A stretch of 50,538 nucleotides of DNA from Rhodanobacteraceae bacterium (lineage in GTDB: Bacteria; Pseudomonadota; Gammaproteobacteria; Xanthomonadales; Rhodanobacteraceae), in assembly GCA_025924775.1 (NCBI GenBank), contig JAICHS010000001.1, positions 1-50,538 on the forward strand. Reading direction: 5' to 3'. The position numbers and the translations under genes are program-made. Of the stretch, positions 24,946 through 32,593 are shown one piece after another; within the stretch, counting starts at the first letter, position 1; each line of letters begins with the position of its first letter. The notes beneath the pieces are model-generated. The model saw only the letters and a list, made by a program, of their open reading frames with translations, ran no database searches and was not told the DNA's origin.

Positions 24946-25975
24946 GCGCCGCGCCCCGCTGTCGCCTGATTTCCTCGACGCATTCTGTCAGCAGCCAAGG
25001 GCCGCGGTAGATCAGGCCGGAATAGATCTGCACCAGTGTCGCACCGGCCGCCAGCTTGTCGGCCGCATCGCTGCCCGCCAGCACCCCGCCCACGCCGACC
25101 AGTGGAATCGCGCCGCCCAGCCGCTGTGCCATGCCGCGCAGCACCGCGGTGGATTTTTCGAACAGGGGTTTGCCGGACAGGCCGCCGGGTTCGCCGGCGT
25201 TGGCCGCGCCGGCGACGGCCTCGCGATCGATCGTGGTATTGGTGCAGATCAGGCCATCGACGCCGGAACCCGCCAGCGCTGCCGCGATCGCGTCCATCTG
25301 CGCGGCGTCAAGGTCGGGCGCGATTTTCAGCAGCATCGGCTTGCGTGCGGCGTGCTGGCCCGACAGTCTTTCGCGCGCGTCCGCCAACTGCCCGATCAGG
25401 CGCCGCAGCGATTCGCCTTGCTGCAGGTCGCGCAGGCCCGGCGTGTTCGGCGACGAAACGTTGACCGTGATGTAGCCCGCCAGCGGATACACGCGTTCCA
25501 GGCATGCAAGGTAGTCGTCGGCGGCGCGCTCGTTGGGCGTGTCCTTGTTCTTGCCGATGTTGATGCCCAGCACGCCGCGCCAGTGCGATTGCTCGACGTT
25601 GCGCACCAGCGCGTCCACGCCATGGTTGTTGAAACCCATGCGGTTGATGATGGCCTCGTGGTCCGGCAGCCGAAACAGCCGGGGCCTGGGATTGCCCGGC
25701 TGCGGGCGCAGCGTGATCGTGCCGATTTCAATGAAGCCGAAACCCAGCGCACCCAGCGCATCGATGTGCGCACCGTCCTTGTCCAGTCCCGCCGCAAGCC
25801 CGACGGGGTTGGGAAAGTCGATGCCGAATGCACGCACCGGCAGGCCGGCGGGTGGCGGTTGCGCGACCAGGCGCATCAGGTTGCTGCGCTGGGCGACGCC
25901 CAATGCGTACAGCGTCAGGCCGTGCGCGGCTTCCGCGTCCAGCGCGAACAGCAGGGGTCGCAGCGTCGAATACAT
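24935..25975 (-). CDS. pyrD: PyrD, class 2 dihydroorotate dehydrogenase (quinone)
   Basis: Membrane-associated flavoenzyme oxidising dihydroorotate to orotate with quinone, the fourth step of pyrimidine synthesis. 346 aa from ATG 25975 (MYSTLRPLLFALDAEAAHGLT), whose N-terminal helices are the class 2 membrane/quinone module. FMN/substrate motifs: NPVGLAAGLDKDGA, FIEIGTITLRPQPGNPRPR, INRMGFNNHG, the catalytic-Ser loop TVNVSSPNTPGLRDLQ, ICTNTTI, and VGVGGVLAGSDA. The upstream frame extension belongs to the DUF4190 gene. It lies 4 bp after that gene and overlaps murB, forming a three-gene operon. Confidence 0.95.
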   Translation of the reverse strand: MYSTLRPLLFALDAEAAHGLTLYALGVAQRSNLMRLVAQPPPAGLPVRAFGIDFPNPVGLAAGLDKDGAHIDALGALGFGFIEIGTITLRPQPGNPRPRLFRLPDHEAIINRMGFNNHGVDALVRNVEQSHWRGVLGINIGKNKDTPNERAADDYLACLERVYPLAGYITVNVSSPNTPGLRDLQQGESLRRLIGQLADARERLSGQHAARKPMLLKIAPDLDAAQMDAIAAALAGSGVDGLICTNTTIDREAVAGAANAGEPGGLSGKPLFEKSTAVLRGMAQRLGGAIPLVGVGGVLAGSDAADKLAAGATLVQIYSGLIYRGPWLLTECVEEIRRQRGAAHDE

Positions 25976-25979
25976 CCGC

Positions 25980-26264
25980 TCAGCGGAAACCATTGAACGC
26001 GAGTGCACCGAACACCAGCAGGACCACGAACGCGATCGCAATGATCGCGAACGCCAGCTGGATCCAGCCCAATACCAGGCCGGCCACGGCCAAGCCATCG
26101 CCTTCGATGCTGCCCGGCGGCGCGCGGCGGATTTCCGAGCGCGCCGAATGGCCGCAGATCACGGCGACCAGCGCGCCGACGAAGGGCAGGAAGACGTAGG
26201 CGAGGATGCCGAAGATCAGGCTGGCGACCGCCATGGAACTGGTGCGAGGGTAGACGGTGTTCAT
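25980..26264 (-). CDS. DUF4190-like small membrane protein
   Basis: 94 aa with two transmembrane helices separated by a polar loop: TSSMAVASLIFGILAYVFLPFVGALVAVICGHSARSEI then GDGLAVAGLVLGWIQLAFAIIAIAFVVLLVFG. The A-x-x-S-L-x-x-G...G-H-x-A/x-x-x-I-R...G-x-G-x-A-x-A-G-L-x-L-G pattern is the DUF4190 signature. Function unknown. First gene of the DUF4190-pyrD-murB run, with a 4-bp gap to pyrD. Confidence 0.82.
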   Translation of the reverse strand: MNTVYPRTSSMAVASLIFGILAYVFLPFVGALVAVICGHSARSEIRRAPPGSIEGDGLAVAGLVLGWIQLAFAIIAIAFVVLLVFGALAFNGFR

Positions 26265-26328
26265 GGTGGCGCCACTCCGGCTTCGGCCGGCCTATGTTCT
26301 CACGCCACGGCGGCCGTCGCAGCGGATT

Positions 26329-27096
26329 TCAGAAGCGCAGTGATTGTCCGCCATCCACCGCCACGATCTGGCCGGTGATCCAGCCCGCAAGCGGCGAGGC
26401 GATGAACAACGCCAGGTTGGCGACTTCCGCCGGCGTACCGAAGCGCCCGAAGGGAATCATGGCCAGCACCTTGGCGTACTGTTCGGGTTTTTCATGTTTG
26501 CAGCGATCCCACACGCCGTCGGGAAACTCGATGGAACCGGGCGCGATGGCGTTCACGCGGATGCGGTCGCCGGCCAGCGCCAGCGCCTGGGTGCGCGTGT
26601 AGTGGTTCAACGCGGCTTTCATCGCGGCGTAGGACGACCCCATCGTGCGCGGCCGGAAGGAGCCGATCGAACTGGTGTTGAGGATGCACGCGTGTTCGGA
26701 CCGCTTGAGGTGCGGCACCGCGAAGCGCGAGGCACGTACCGCGGCCATCAGGTCTACGTTGAAATCAGCCAGCCAGGATTCGTCGTCCTCGCGAAAGCCG
26801 TAGCCGGTGGCGTTGTTGACCAGCACGTCCAGGCCACCGAGCGCGGCGGCCGTGCCGGCGATCCAGGCTTCGATCTGATCGGGTTGCGCAAGGTCGCAAC
26901 GCTGCGTGTGCAGTCTGTCCGCATGCGCGTCCGCGTCGTGCCGCAGTGCGTCCAGGCCAGCCTGTCCGCGCGCGCACACCGCGACGCCCGCGCCCGCATC
27001 AAGGAATGCCAGGGCGATCGCGCGGCCGATGCCCTTGCTGCCGCCGGCGACGGCGATGCGGTAACCGCTGAAGTCAAAGGGGGTTGGGTCAGGCAT
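26329..27096 (-). CDS. Short-chain dehydrogenase/reductase (SDR)
   Basis: 255-aa classical SDR starting at ATG 27096 (MPDPTPFDFSGYRIAVAGG). Cofactor loop GGSKGIGRA; NNAT in DVLVNNATGYGF; catalytic Ser in LNTSSIGSF; Y-x3-K as SYAAMKAAL; PG motif NAIAPGSIEFP; C-terminal GWITGQIVAVDGGQSLRF. The Arg in the cofactor region (CARGQ) suggests NADP(H) preference. Substrate unknown. Separated from the aldehyde dehydrogenase upstream by an inverted repeat. Confidence 0.9.
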   Translation of the reverse strand: MPDPTPFDFSGYRIAVAGGSKGIGRAIALAFLDAGAGVAVCARGQAGLDALRHDADAHADRLHTQRCDLAQPDQIEAWIAGTAAALGGLDVLVNNATGYGFREDDESWLADFNVDLMAAVRASRFAVPHLKRSEHACILNTSSIGSFRPRTMGSSYAAMKAALNHYTRTQALALAGDRIRVNAIAPGSIEFPDGVWDRCKHEKPEQYAKVLAMIPFGRFGTPAEVANLALFIASPLAGWITGQIVAVDGGQSLRF

Positions 27097-27118
27097 GACG
27101 TTGATCCCGCGTGCTCGA

Positions 27119-27162
27119 ACTCCCTCCCCCAAAGGCGATGAAGCCGCTTTGGGGAGAGGGGG
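27119..27162. repeat. Imperfect GC-rich inverted repeat
   Basis: CTCCCTCCCCCAAAGGC and its near-complement GCCGCTTTGGGGAGAGGG flank a 6-base loop (GATGAA). It lies between the aldehyde dehydrogenase stop and the SDR start. Neither side has a T-run, so it is more likely a dispersed palindrome or mRNA-stabilising hairpin than an intrinsic terminator. Confidence 0.5.
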
Positions 27163-27199
27163 CTGTGGATCCAGGGACTCGTGCTGTCCCCGGATCCCG

Positions 27200-28732
27200 T
27201 CAGAGATCGAACTTGATGCCTTGCGCCAACGGCAGCGCGTCCGACCAGTTGATGGTGTTGGTCTGGCGACGCATGTAGGCCTTCCATGCGTCCGAGCCCG
27301 ACTCGCGACCGCCGCCGGTTTCCTTCTCGCCTCCGAACGCGCCACCGATCTCGGCGCCGGAGGTGCCGATGTTGACGTTGGAGATGCCGCAGTCGGAGCC
27401 CATGGATGATAAGTACTGCTCGGCCGACTTGAGGCTTTGCGTAAAGATCGCCGATGACAGGCCCTGCGGCACGTCGTTCTGCATGTGGATGGCGTCTTCC
27501 AGCGTCTTGAACGCCATCACGTACAGGATGGGCGCGAAGGTTTCGGTCTGCACGATCTCGTCGGCGTTCTGCACGCCGGTGATGATGGTGGGTTCGACGA
27601 AGTTGCCCTTGCCGTTCAGCACCGAGCCGCCGCTGACGACGCGTGCGCCGCTGCTTTTGGCCGTCTTGACGGCGGTGGCGAACTGGTCGACTGCGGCCTT
27701 GCTGTTGAGCGGACCCATCAAGGTGTCTGCGAGGGTGGGGTCGCCGATCTTCTTTTCGACCTGCTGGTAGGCGTGGCGCAGCTTGCCCAGCACGTCGTCG
27801 ATGATCGATTCGTGCACGAACAGCCGGCGCGTGGTGGTGCAGCGCTGGCCCGCGGTGCCGACCGCGCCGAACACGATGGCCGGGATCGCCAGCGACAGGT
27901 CGGCCGAGCGGTCCAGGATGATTGCGTTGTTACCACCCAGCTCCAGCAGCGAACGGCCCATGCGCGCGGCCACGCGCTCGCCGATGGCGCGCCCGACTTT
28001 GGTGGAGCCGGTGAAGCTGATCAGCGCGACGCGCTTGTCGTCCACGAACTTCTTCGCCAGCTCGGTACCGGCGTCGTTGAACAGATAGAAGATTTCCGGG
28101 AAACCGCCAGACTTCAGGGCCGCGTTGCAGATGCGCACGGCGGCAATCGCGGACAACGGTACCTTGGGTGACGGTTTCCAGATGCACACGTTGCCGCACA
28201 CGGCGGCGATGAAGGCATTCCAGCTCCACACCGCCACCGGGAAATTGAACGCGCTGATGATGCCGACGATGCCCAGCGGGTGCCACTGCTCGTACATGCG
28301 ATGGCCGGGGCGTTCGGAGTGCATCGACAGGCCGTACAGCATGCGCGACTGCCCGACCGCAAGGTCGGCGATGTCGATCATCTCCTGCACTTCGCCATCG
28401 CCTTCGGGCTTGATCTTGCCCATTTCCAGCGCGACCAGCGAGCCCAGCGCATCCTTGTGCTCGCGCAGCGCGCGCGCGCACAGGCGGATCGCCTCACCGC
28501 GCTTGGGCGCCGGAACGGCCCGCCACTCCGCGAACGTCTTCTCGGCGTTGCCGATGACGGTTTCGTAATCGGCATCGCTGGCGGCGTACACCTTCGCCAA
28601 CGGTTCGTTGGTGGCGGGGTTCAACGGCTCCAGCGCGCCTGCGGCGGTGGTTTTGGACCACTCATCGTTGCCGAGAAAGGTGCCGGAATTGGTGTCGGCC
28701 AGACCGAGTGCGGAAAGGATGGCGTGGGACAT
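27200..28732 (-). CDS. Family 7 aldehyde dehydrogenase (aminoadipate-semialdehyde/piperideine-6-carboxylate type)
   Basis: 510-aa NAD-dependent aldehyde dehydrogenase of the ALDH7 (antiquitin/AmaB) family. Features: IISAFNFPVAVWSWNAFIA, WKPSPKVPLSAIA, FTGSTKVGRAIGERVAARMGRSLLELGGNNAI with the catalytic-site Glu, catalytic Cys in GTAGQRCTTTRRLFVHE, and the family C-terminus GTSGAEIGGAFGGEKETGGGRESGSDAWKAYMRRQTNTINW. A GGAG before ATG 28732 fixes the start. Bacterial members oxidise L-aminoadipate semialdehyde in lysine/pipecolate catabolism, which would feed glutaryl-CoA to the GcdH encoded at 16.5-17.7 kb. The pathway link is inference. Confidence 0.92.
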   Translation of the reverse strand: MSHAILSALGLADTNSGTFLGNDEWSKTTAAGALEPLNPATNEPLAKVYAASDADYETVIGNAEKTFAEWRAVPAPKRGEAIRLCARALREHKDALGSLVALEMGKIKPEGDGEVQEMIDIADLAVGQSRMLYGLSMHSERPGHRMYEQWHPLGIVGIISAFNFPVAVWSWNAFIAAVCGNVCIWKPSPKVPLSAIAAVRICNAALKSGGFPEIFYLFNDAGTELAKKFVDDKRVALISFTGSTKVGRAIGERVAARMGRSLLELGGNNAIILDRSADLSLAIPAIVFGAVGTAGQRCTTTRRLFVHESIIDDVLGKLRHAYQQVEKKIGDPTLADTLMGPLNSKAAVDQFATAVKTAKSSGARVVSGGSVLNGKGNFVEPTIITGVQNADEIVQTETFAPILYVMAFKTLEDAIHMQNDVPQGLSSAIFTQSLKSAEQYLSSMGSDCGISNVNIGTSGAEIGGAFGGEKETGGGRESGSDAWKAYMRRQTNTINWSDALPLAQGIKFDL

Positions 28733-28936
28733 GCGGGCTCCATGATTCGTGCGTTGCAAGCAACGTGAAAGTAACTGCGCAGTTTAGCAGCGATGGCACC
28801 CCGTCGCCGATAGTCAGGCGGGCGCATCAAAGCGTGTGCGCGCAGTCCAATGGACGCGGCGGCGCGGTAATCCGGGATGACGGACAGAATCCGCGTCGTC
28901 ATGGTTGCCGCGCGGCGTGCGCAATGCCTGGGCGAT

Positions 28937-29013
28937 TGGCGACCCCGGCCCGATTCGAACGGGCGACCTTCCCCTTAGGAGGGGGACGCTCTATCCAGCT
29001 GAGCTACGGGGCC
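28937..29013 (-). tRNA. tRNA-Arg (anticodon CCT)
   Basis: Minus-strand sequence folds as a 77-nt cloverleaf including encoded CCA. Acceptor GGCCCCG/CGGGGTC, D arm GCTC...GAGC, anticodon stem TCCCC/GGGGA with loop CTCCTAA (anticodon CCT), T arm GCCCG-TTCGAAT-CGGGC, discriminator G, then CCA at 28939-28937. It reads the rare AGG codon. A 37-bp copy of its 5' end and leader lies 135 bp away at 29130-29166. Confidence 0.96.
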
Positions 29014-29077
29014 AGCATCGGGATTTTCGCATGAACCGTCCATGGTGGTGCGGTCCGGTCGGCATCCATGCCTCCCC

Positions 29078-29128
29078 GGTTGCGTTCGCGCGAGCGTCCA
29101 CTGGACGCTCGCAAGCGCTCGCGCAACC
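29078..29128. repeat. Extragenic palindrome abutting a tRNA fragment
   Basis: Core GCGAGCGTCCA-C-TGGACGCTCGC (29090-29112) is perfect, extended by GGTTGCG (29078-29084) and CGCAACC (29122-29128). It ends two bases before the duplicated tRNA 5' segment. Likely a REP-type or insertion scar; it can form a stable hairpin. Confidence 0.65.
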
Positions 29129-29129
29129 A

Positions 29130-29166
29130 CCAGCTGAGCTACGGGGCCAGCACCGGGATTTTCGCA
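29130..29166 (-). repeat. Partial duplicate of tRNA-Arg 5' end plus leader
   Basis: 37 bp identical at 36 positions to 28995-29031, covering the first 19 bases of tRNA-Arg(CCT) and 18 bases upstream. The rest of the tRNA is absent: downstream sequence is an unrelated palindrome. Not a functional tRNA. Confidence 0.85.
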
Positions 29167-29249
29167 CGGTTGACGGTTTCGCGTGGCATTGACAGCCGCG
29201 CTGCGACGATCGGGCTCTCGCGGGCGTGCCGCCACAGAAGGGCAGTGGA

Positions 29250-30329
29250 ATGGGGCGACGAATCCTGTACGGCATCTATCACTGGGGCCTCGGGCATGCG
29301 ACGCGTAGCGTGGGCCTGATCCGCGCGTTGCTGGCGCGCGGTGATTCCGTGACCATCGTGGTGGCGCCGGGGCCGGGCATGTGCCTGCTGCAATCCGAGC
29401 TTGGCGACGCCTGCGAATTTTTCCCGTTCCGCGACACGCCGGCGCCCTTCAGCCGCTATCCCGCGATCTTCTACTTGCGCATGACCGCGGCGATGCCGTG
29501 GGTGCTGGCGGGTTACCGGCGCGAGCACCACCTCGCCGAAAAGCTGGTGGCCGAGCGACACTTCGACTGCGTGGTGTCCGACAGCCGGCTGGGACTGTGG
29601 TCGGCCGCGGTGCCGAGCTATTGCATCTTCCATTCGATCCACCAGCGCGTGCCGTTTTTCAGTGGGTTTACCGAACGCTTCGTGGAACGTGGGCAGCGCG
29701 ATCTGCTGCGCGGTTTCAGCAAGATCCTGGTCCCGGACGTTGCGGACAACGGCGGCCTGTCGGGCTGGCTGGGCCACGACCCGGTTTTCGATTGGGGCGA
29801 GGGCAGGCTGGTTTACATCGGACCGCTGTCCAGCGTGCCGCGCATGGACGTGGTGCAGGACATCGATGTGTTCTTTTCGGTGTCGGGTATCGAGCCGCAG
29901 CGTGGTCTGCTGGAACGCCTGGTGCTGGCGGCCTTGCCGTACCTGTCCGGGCGGATCGTGGTAACGCTGGGGCGACCGCAGGACGTCGAGGCACGGCGAG
30001 ACATCGGAAGTGTCACGGTATATGGCTACCTCGACCGAAAGCGTCAGGCCGAGATGCTCAACCGCGCCAAGCTGGTGATGACGCGCTCGGGCTACACCAC
30101 GCTTATGGAACTGGCAGGGCTGGGTCGCAAGGCGTTGTTCGTGGCGACGCCGGGGCAGAGTGAGCAGGAATATCTTGCGTACTTCCACCACGAGCGCGGA
30201 CACGTGTGGGCGGTCGAACAAAAACATCTGGACATCCCGCGTGACCTCGAGCGTGCGCGCGCGACCGCCGGCATTCCCCGGATGGACGTCTCGGCGTCAA
30301 TCGGGAATTTTCTGTCCGTCATCGGATGA
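29250..30329 (+). CDS. MurG-like glycosyltransferase (GT28 type)
   Basis: 359-aa GT-B glycosyltransferase. The N-terminal domain begins with a glycine-rich loop, ILYGIYHWGLGHATRSVGLIRALLARG, typical of GT28/MurG-like enzymes. The C-terminal domain has VTVYGYLDRKRQAEMLNRAKLVMTRSGYTTLMELAGLGRKALFVATPGQSEQEYLA, the nucleotide-sugar site. ATG 29250 is preferred over an in-frame GTG at 29226. Its 3' end overlaps the convergent HpnL-like gene by 33 bp. Acceptor unknown. Position beside hopanoid tailoring genes suggests a glycolipid, but it is on the opposite strand and could be unrelated. Confidence 0.8.
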   Translation: MGRRILYGIYHWGLGHATRSVGLIRALLARGDSVTIVVAPGPGMCLLQSELGDACEFFPFRDTPAPFSRYPAIFYLRMTAAMPWVLAGYRREHHLAEKLVAERHFDCVVSDSRLGLWSAAVPSYCIFHSIHQRVPFFSGFTERFVERGQRDLLRGFSKILVPDVADNGGLSGWLGHDPVFDWGEGRLVYIGPLSSVPRMDVVQDIDVFFSVSGIEPQRGLLERLVLAALPYLSGRIVVTLGRPQDVEARRDIGSVTVYGYLDRKRQAEMLNRAKLVMTRSGYTTLMELAGLGRKALFVATPGQSEQEYLAYFHHERGHVWAVEQKHLDIPRDLERARATAGIPRMDVSASIGNFLSVIG

Positions 30330-31295
30330 GGCGGGTTGCCGGGACTTTGGCATCTCGCGCCACATCAGCCCCACGATCGGCAGGCACAACAGCCAGATGG
30401 CGGCCGTCCACACGATGCGGAAGCCGAGCATCAAGGCCAGTCCGTTGGTGTAGTCGATGCCCCATGCGTGCGCCGCCAGCATGCCCAGCAGCTCTACCGT
30501 GCCGATCTGGCTGAACAGGCCCGCGCCAACCAGAATCATCGCCAGCGAGAACAGGTAAATCGTCGCGGCGGTGAGGTAACCCAACTGGTGCGCATCCATG
30601 CCGCGCCCGACCAGCCAGAAGGCCAGCGTCAACGCACCCAGGTACACCGCCGCCAACACGATGCTGATGGCCAGCATCAAGGGCGTGGACAACTTGCGCA
30701 GGCCCCGCAGCATTTCCAGCCCCGTGTGGGCGCCACGGCGCATCCACGCGCGCGACAGCCTGGCGAGGTGTGGGTGCGCGCGTTCGCCGAACACCACCCC
30801 GCCCGCCAGCAGCAGCGCGAACAGCGCCAGCATGGCCACGGCGATCCAGCGCAGGTCCGGCCAACCGGGGATGCCGACCACCGCCAGAAACAGGTACACC
30901 GCTGCAATTTCGGCCAGCAGCATCATCACGGTCGCGGATGCGCTGCGGCCAATGTGCACGCGCCGCGACGCCGACAGCACCCAGTTTTGCGAAAACAATC
31001 CCAGCGGCAGCGTCACCGTCAACTCGCCGACCGCGAACGCCAGCCAGAACGGCCGCGGTGGAATCCGCACGTCGATCTGGTTGAGCATCAGCTTCAGCTG
31101 CGCGGCCTTGCACACGAGATAACCCGCCGCCGCCGCCAGCGACAGCCACAGCACGCGAGCGGGCAACCTGACGACGCGCGTGAGCACCAGGTGCACGTCG
31201 CCGAGGCTGAAAGCGAACGCCAGCAGCGCCACCGCCAGCAGGATCGGCAGGATCAGCGTCGGCTTCAGCAAGGCGTGCGCCACGGCTTTCAGCAT
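30297..31295 (-). CDS. HpnL-like/UPF0104 flippase-like membrane protein
   Basis: 332-aa polytopic protein of the lysylphosphatidylglycerol-synthase TM (UPF0104/AglD-like) family, about eight TM helices. Family traits: an N-terminal helix followed by LSLAAAAGYLVCKAAQLKLML, the block FAVGELTVTLPLG, LLAEIAAVYLFLAVVG, and SQIGTVELLGMLAAHAWGI near the C-terminus. Hopanoid-cluster members of this family are named HpnL and are thought to move hopanoids to the outer membrane. Last gene of an hpnH-hpnB-acyltransferase-hpnL-like operon, with a 7-nt overlap with the acyltransferase. Assignment to HpnL itself is by context. Confidence 0.75.
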   Translation of the reverse strand: MLKAVAHALLKPTLILPILLAVALLAFAFSLGDVHLVLTRVVRLPARVLWLSLAAAAGYLVCKAAQLKLMLNQIDVRIPPRPFWLAFAVGELTVTLPLGLFSQNWVLSASRRVHIGRSASATVMMLLAEIAAVYLFLAVVGIPGWPDLRWIAVAMLALFALLLAGGVVFGERAHPHLARLSRAWMRRGAHTGLEMLRGLRKLSTPLMLAISIVLAAVYLGALTLAFWLVGRGMDAHQLGYLTAATIYLFSLAMILVGAGLFSQIGTVELLGMLAAHAWGIDYTNGLALMLGFRIVWTAAIWLLCLPIVGLMWREMPKSRQPASSDDGQKIPD

Positions 31296-32593
31296 GGCAA
31301 TACCCGCGCGACGTCGGGTACGAGGTCCTCAAGATTGTTGTCGAGGTAACGCACAACGTTGGCGGGCGTGTGCCAGCCGGGCGGCGCATCGCGCGAGCAG
31401 GCGTTGCGGAAGCGATCGCCCTCGCGGATCAGGAGTTCGCGGCGCTCCAGCCAGCGCAAGCGGGTGTTGACGATGCGGGCGACGCCGGCGTGCGCGAACA
31501 GCGGGTCCAGGCAAGGATGCACGCTGTGCAGCGCCGCATGCGCGTGCACGCACCAGTCCACCAGTTCAGCGCGTGTGAACGCCGTGGGTCCGTGCAGCAA
31601 CCAGTGCGCCAGCAGATGGCTGGGCGTGACCGGCGCCAATCCGAGGATCGCGTGGCGCAGGCCGGCATCGAATGCACGCCGATCCAGCGTGGTATCGGCG
31701 CGAAAGCGTTCGCCGATGCGGATCACGACCCGCGAACGGCCCGGCGCCAGCGTGTCGTAGGCAAGCGCCATCGGCTGGATCCAGGGTGGTGCCGCGGCCA
31801 TGTGCACGAGCCGGAAGAAACCGGCGCGGACGCGGCAGAAATGGCCGTCCATGGAAATGGTGCCTTCGGGCGCGAAGTACACACAGCGTCCCTGGTCCAG
31901 TCGTTGCGCGAAGTGGTCCAGTTGCGTGGTAACGGTGGTCCGCAACCTCGTGGCGATGGCGCGCCGCGCCCCCGGCTGCAAGCGACGCAAACCCCACCAC
32001 CCGTCCAGCGTTGCAGGGGGTGCGCGCGCCAGGCCATCGGCCAGCGCGGCGTGGCGCACCGCAAGCTCGCGCAGGCCGCGCGCATTGAGTAGTTCAGCAC
32101 AATCGGTCTGGCCCAAGCCTGCGTTGCACAGTGCCTGCAGCGCTTCGCCCAGTGTGAATTCCCGCATCCGGCGCATCGGCTCGGCGCGGCCCAGCGGGAA
32201 AAACCAGGTCAGCGAGATGCGCCCAAGCAAGGCCGGCAGCGGTTTGGGCCAGTGCACGGTCAGGCGTGACAGGATGCCGGGGCGGAACAGGTCCTCGCGC
32301 GTGGCGAAGAACGGCAACGGCCATTCAAAGCGCAACCCGCGCCGCCGCACCAGCACGGTGCCCAGCATCGGTCCATCCACGTCGCGCTGGTGGTTGGATG
32401 CAATCATGGTTCCGGGCGCGGTATGGAACGCCTCGGGCAGGATGACGCTACGCCGGTAGAACGCGTCGATCCACAGGTCGAAGCCCAGCTCGAGCAGCCA
32501 GCTGCCGAGCGGATGCGGATCCAGCCCGGCGTCCGGCAGCCACGGGAAGGCCCGGCGCGTTGGGTTCGGCGCAGGGGCGGCGTGGCGTTGCAT
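31289..32593 (-). CDS. PlsC-like acyltransferase in hopanoid operon
   Basis: 434-aa protein with a lysophosphatidic-acid-acyltransferase-like core. The catalytic block is SNHQRDVDGPML, a variant of NHx4D, and FAPEGTISMDGHFCRVRAGFFRL matches the EGT substrate motif. Residues 300-434 form an extra C-terminal domain not typical of PlsC. The start ATG (32593) follows the hpnB stop directly (TGA-ATG) and the stop overlaps the HpnL-like gene, so it is a firm member of the hpnH-hpnB operon. It could acylate a hopanoid head group or a co-transported lipid. That role is inferred from context only; a routine phospholipid role is the alternative. Confidence 0.78.
   Translation of the reverse strand: MQRHAAPAPNPTRRAFPWLPDAGLDPHPLGSWLLELGFDLWIDAFYRRSVILPEAFHTAPGTMIASNHQRDVDGPMLGTVLVRRRGLRFEWPLPFFATREDLFRPGILSRLTVHWPKPLPALLGRISLTWFFPLGRAEPMRRMREFTLGEALQALCNAGLGQTDCAELLNARGLRELAVRHAALADGLARAPPATLDGWWGLRRLQPGARRAIATRLRTTVTTQLDHFAQRLDQGRCVYFAPEGTISMDGHFCRVRAGFFRLVHMAAAPPWIQPMALAYDTLAPGRSRVVIRIGERFRADTTLDRRAFDAGLRHAILGLAPVTPSHLLAHWLLHGPTAFTRAELVDWCVHAHAALHSVHPCLDPLFAHAGVARIVNTRLRWLERRELLIREGDRFRNACSRDAPPGWHTPANVVRYLDNNLEDLVPDVARVLPC

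Noticed and set aside
27119..27162. Rho-independent terminator after the aldehyde dehydrogenase
   Set aside because: The hairpin is imperfect and neither strand has a following T-run.
29130..29166. Second tRNA gene
   Set aside because: Only the first 19 bases of the tRNA are repeated; anticodon and T arms are missing.
28975..29275. Minus-strand frames with a repeated peptide KSRCWPRSSAG
   Set aside because: The repeat is the translated tRNA 5' duplication, not protein.
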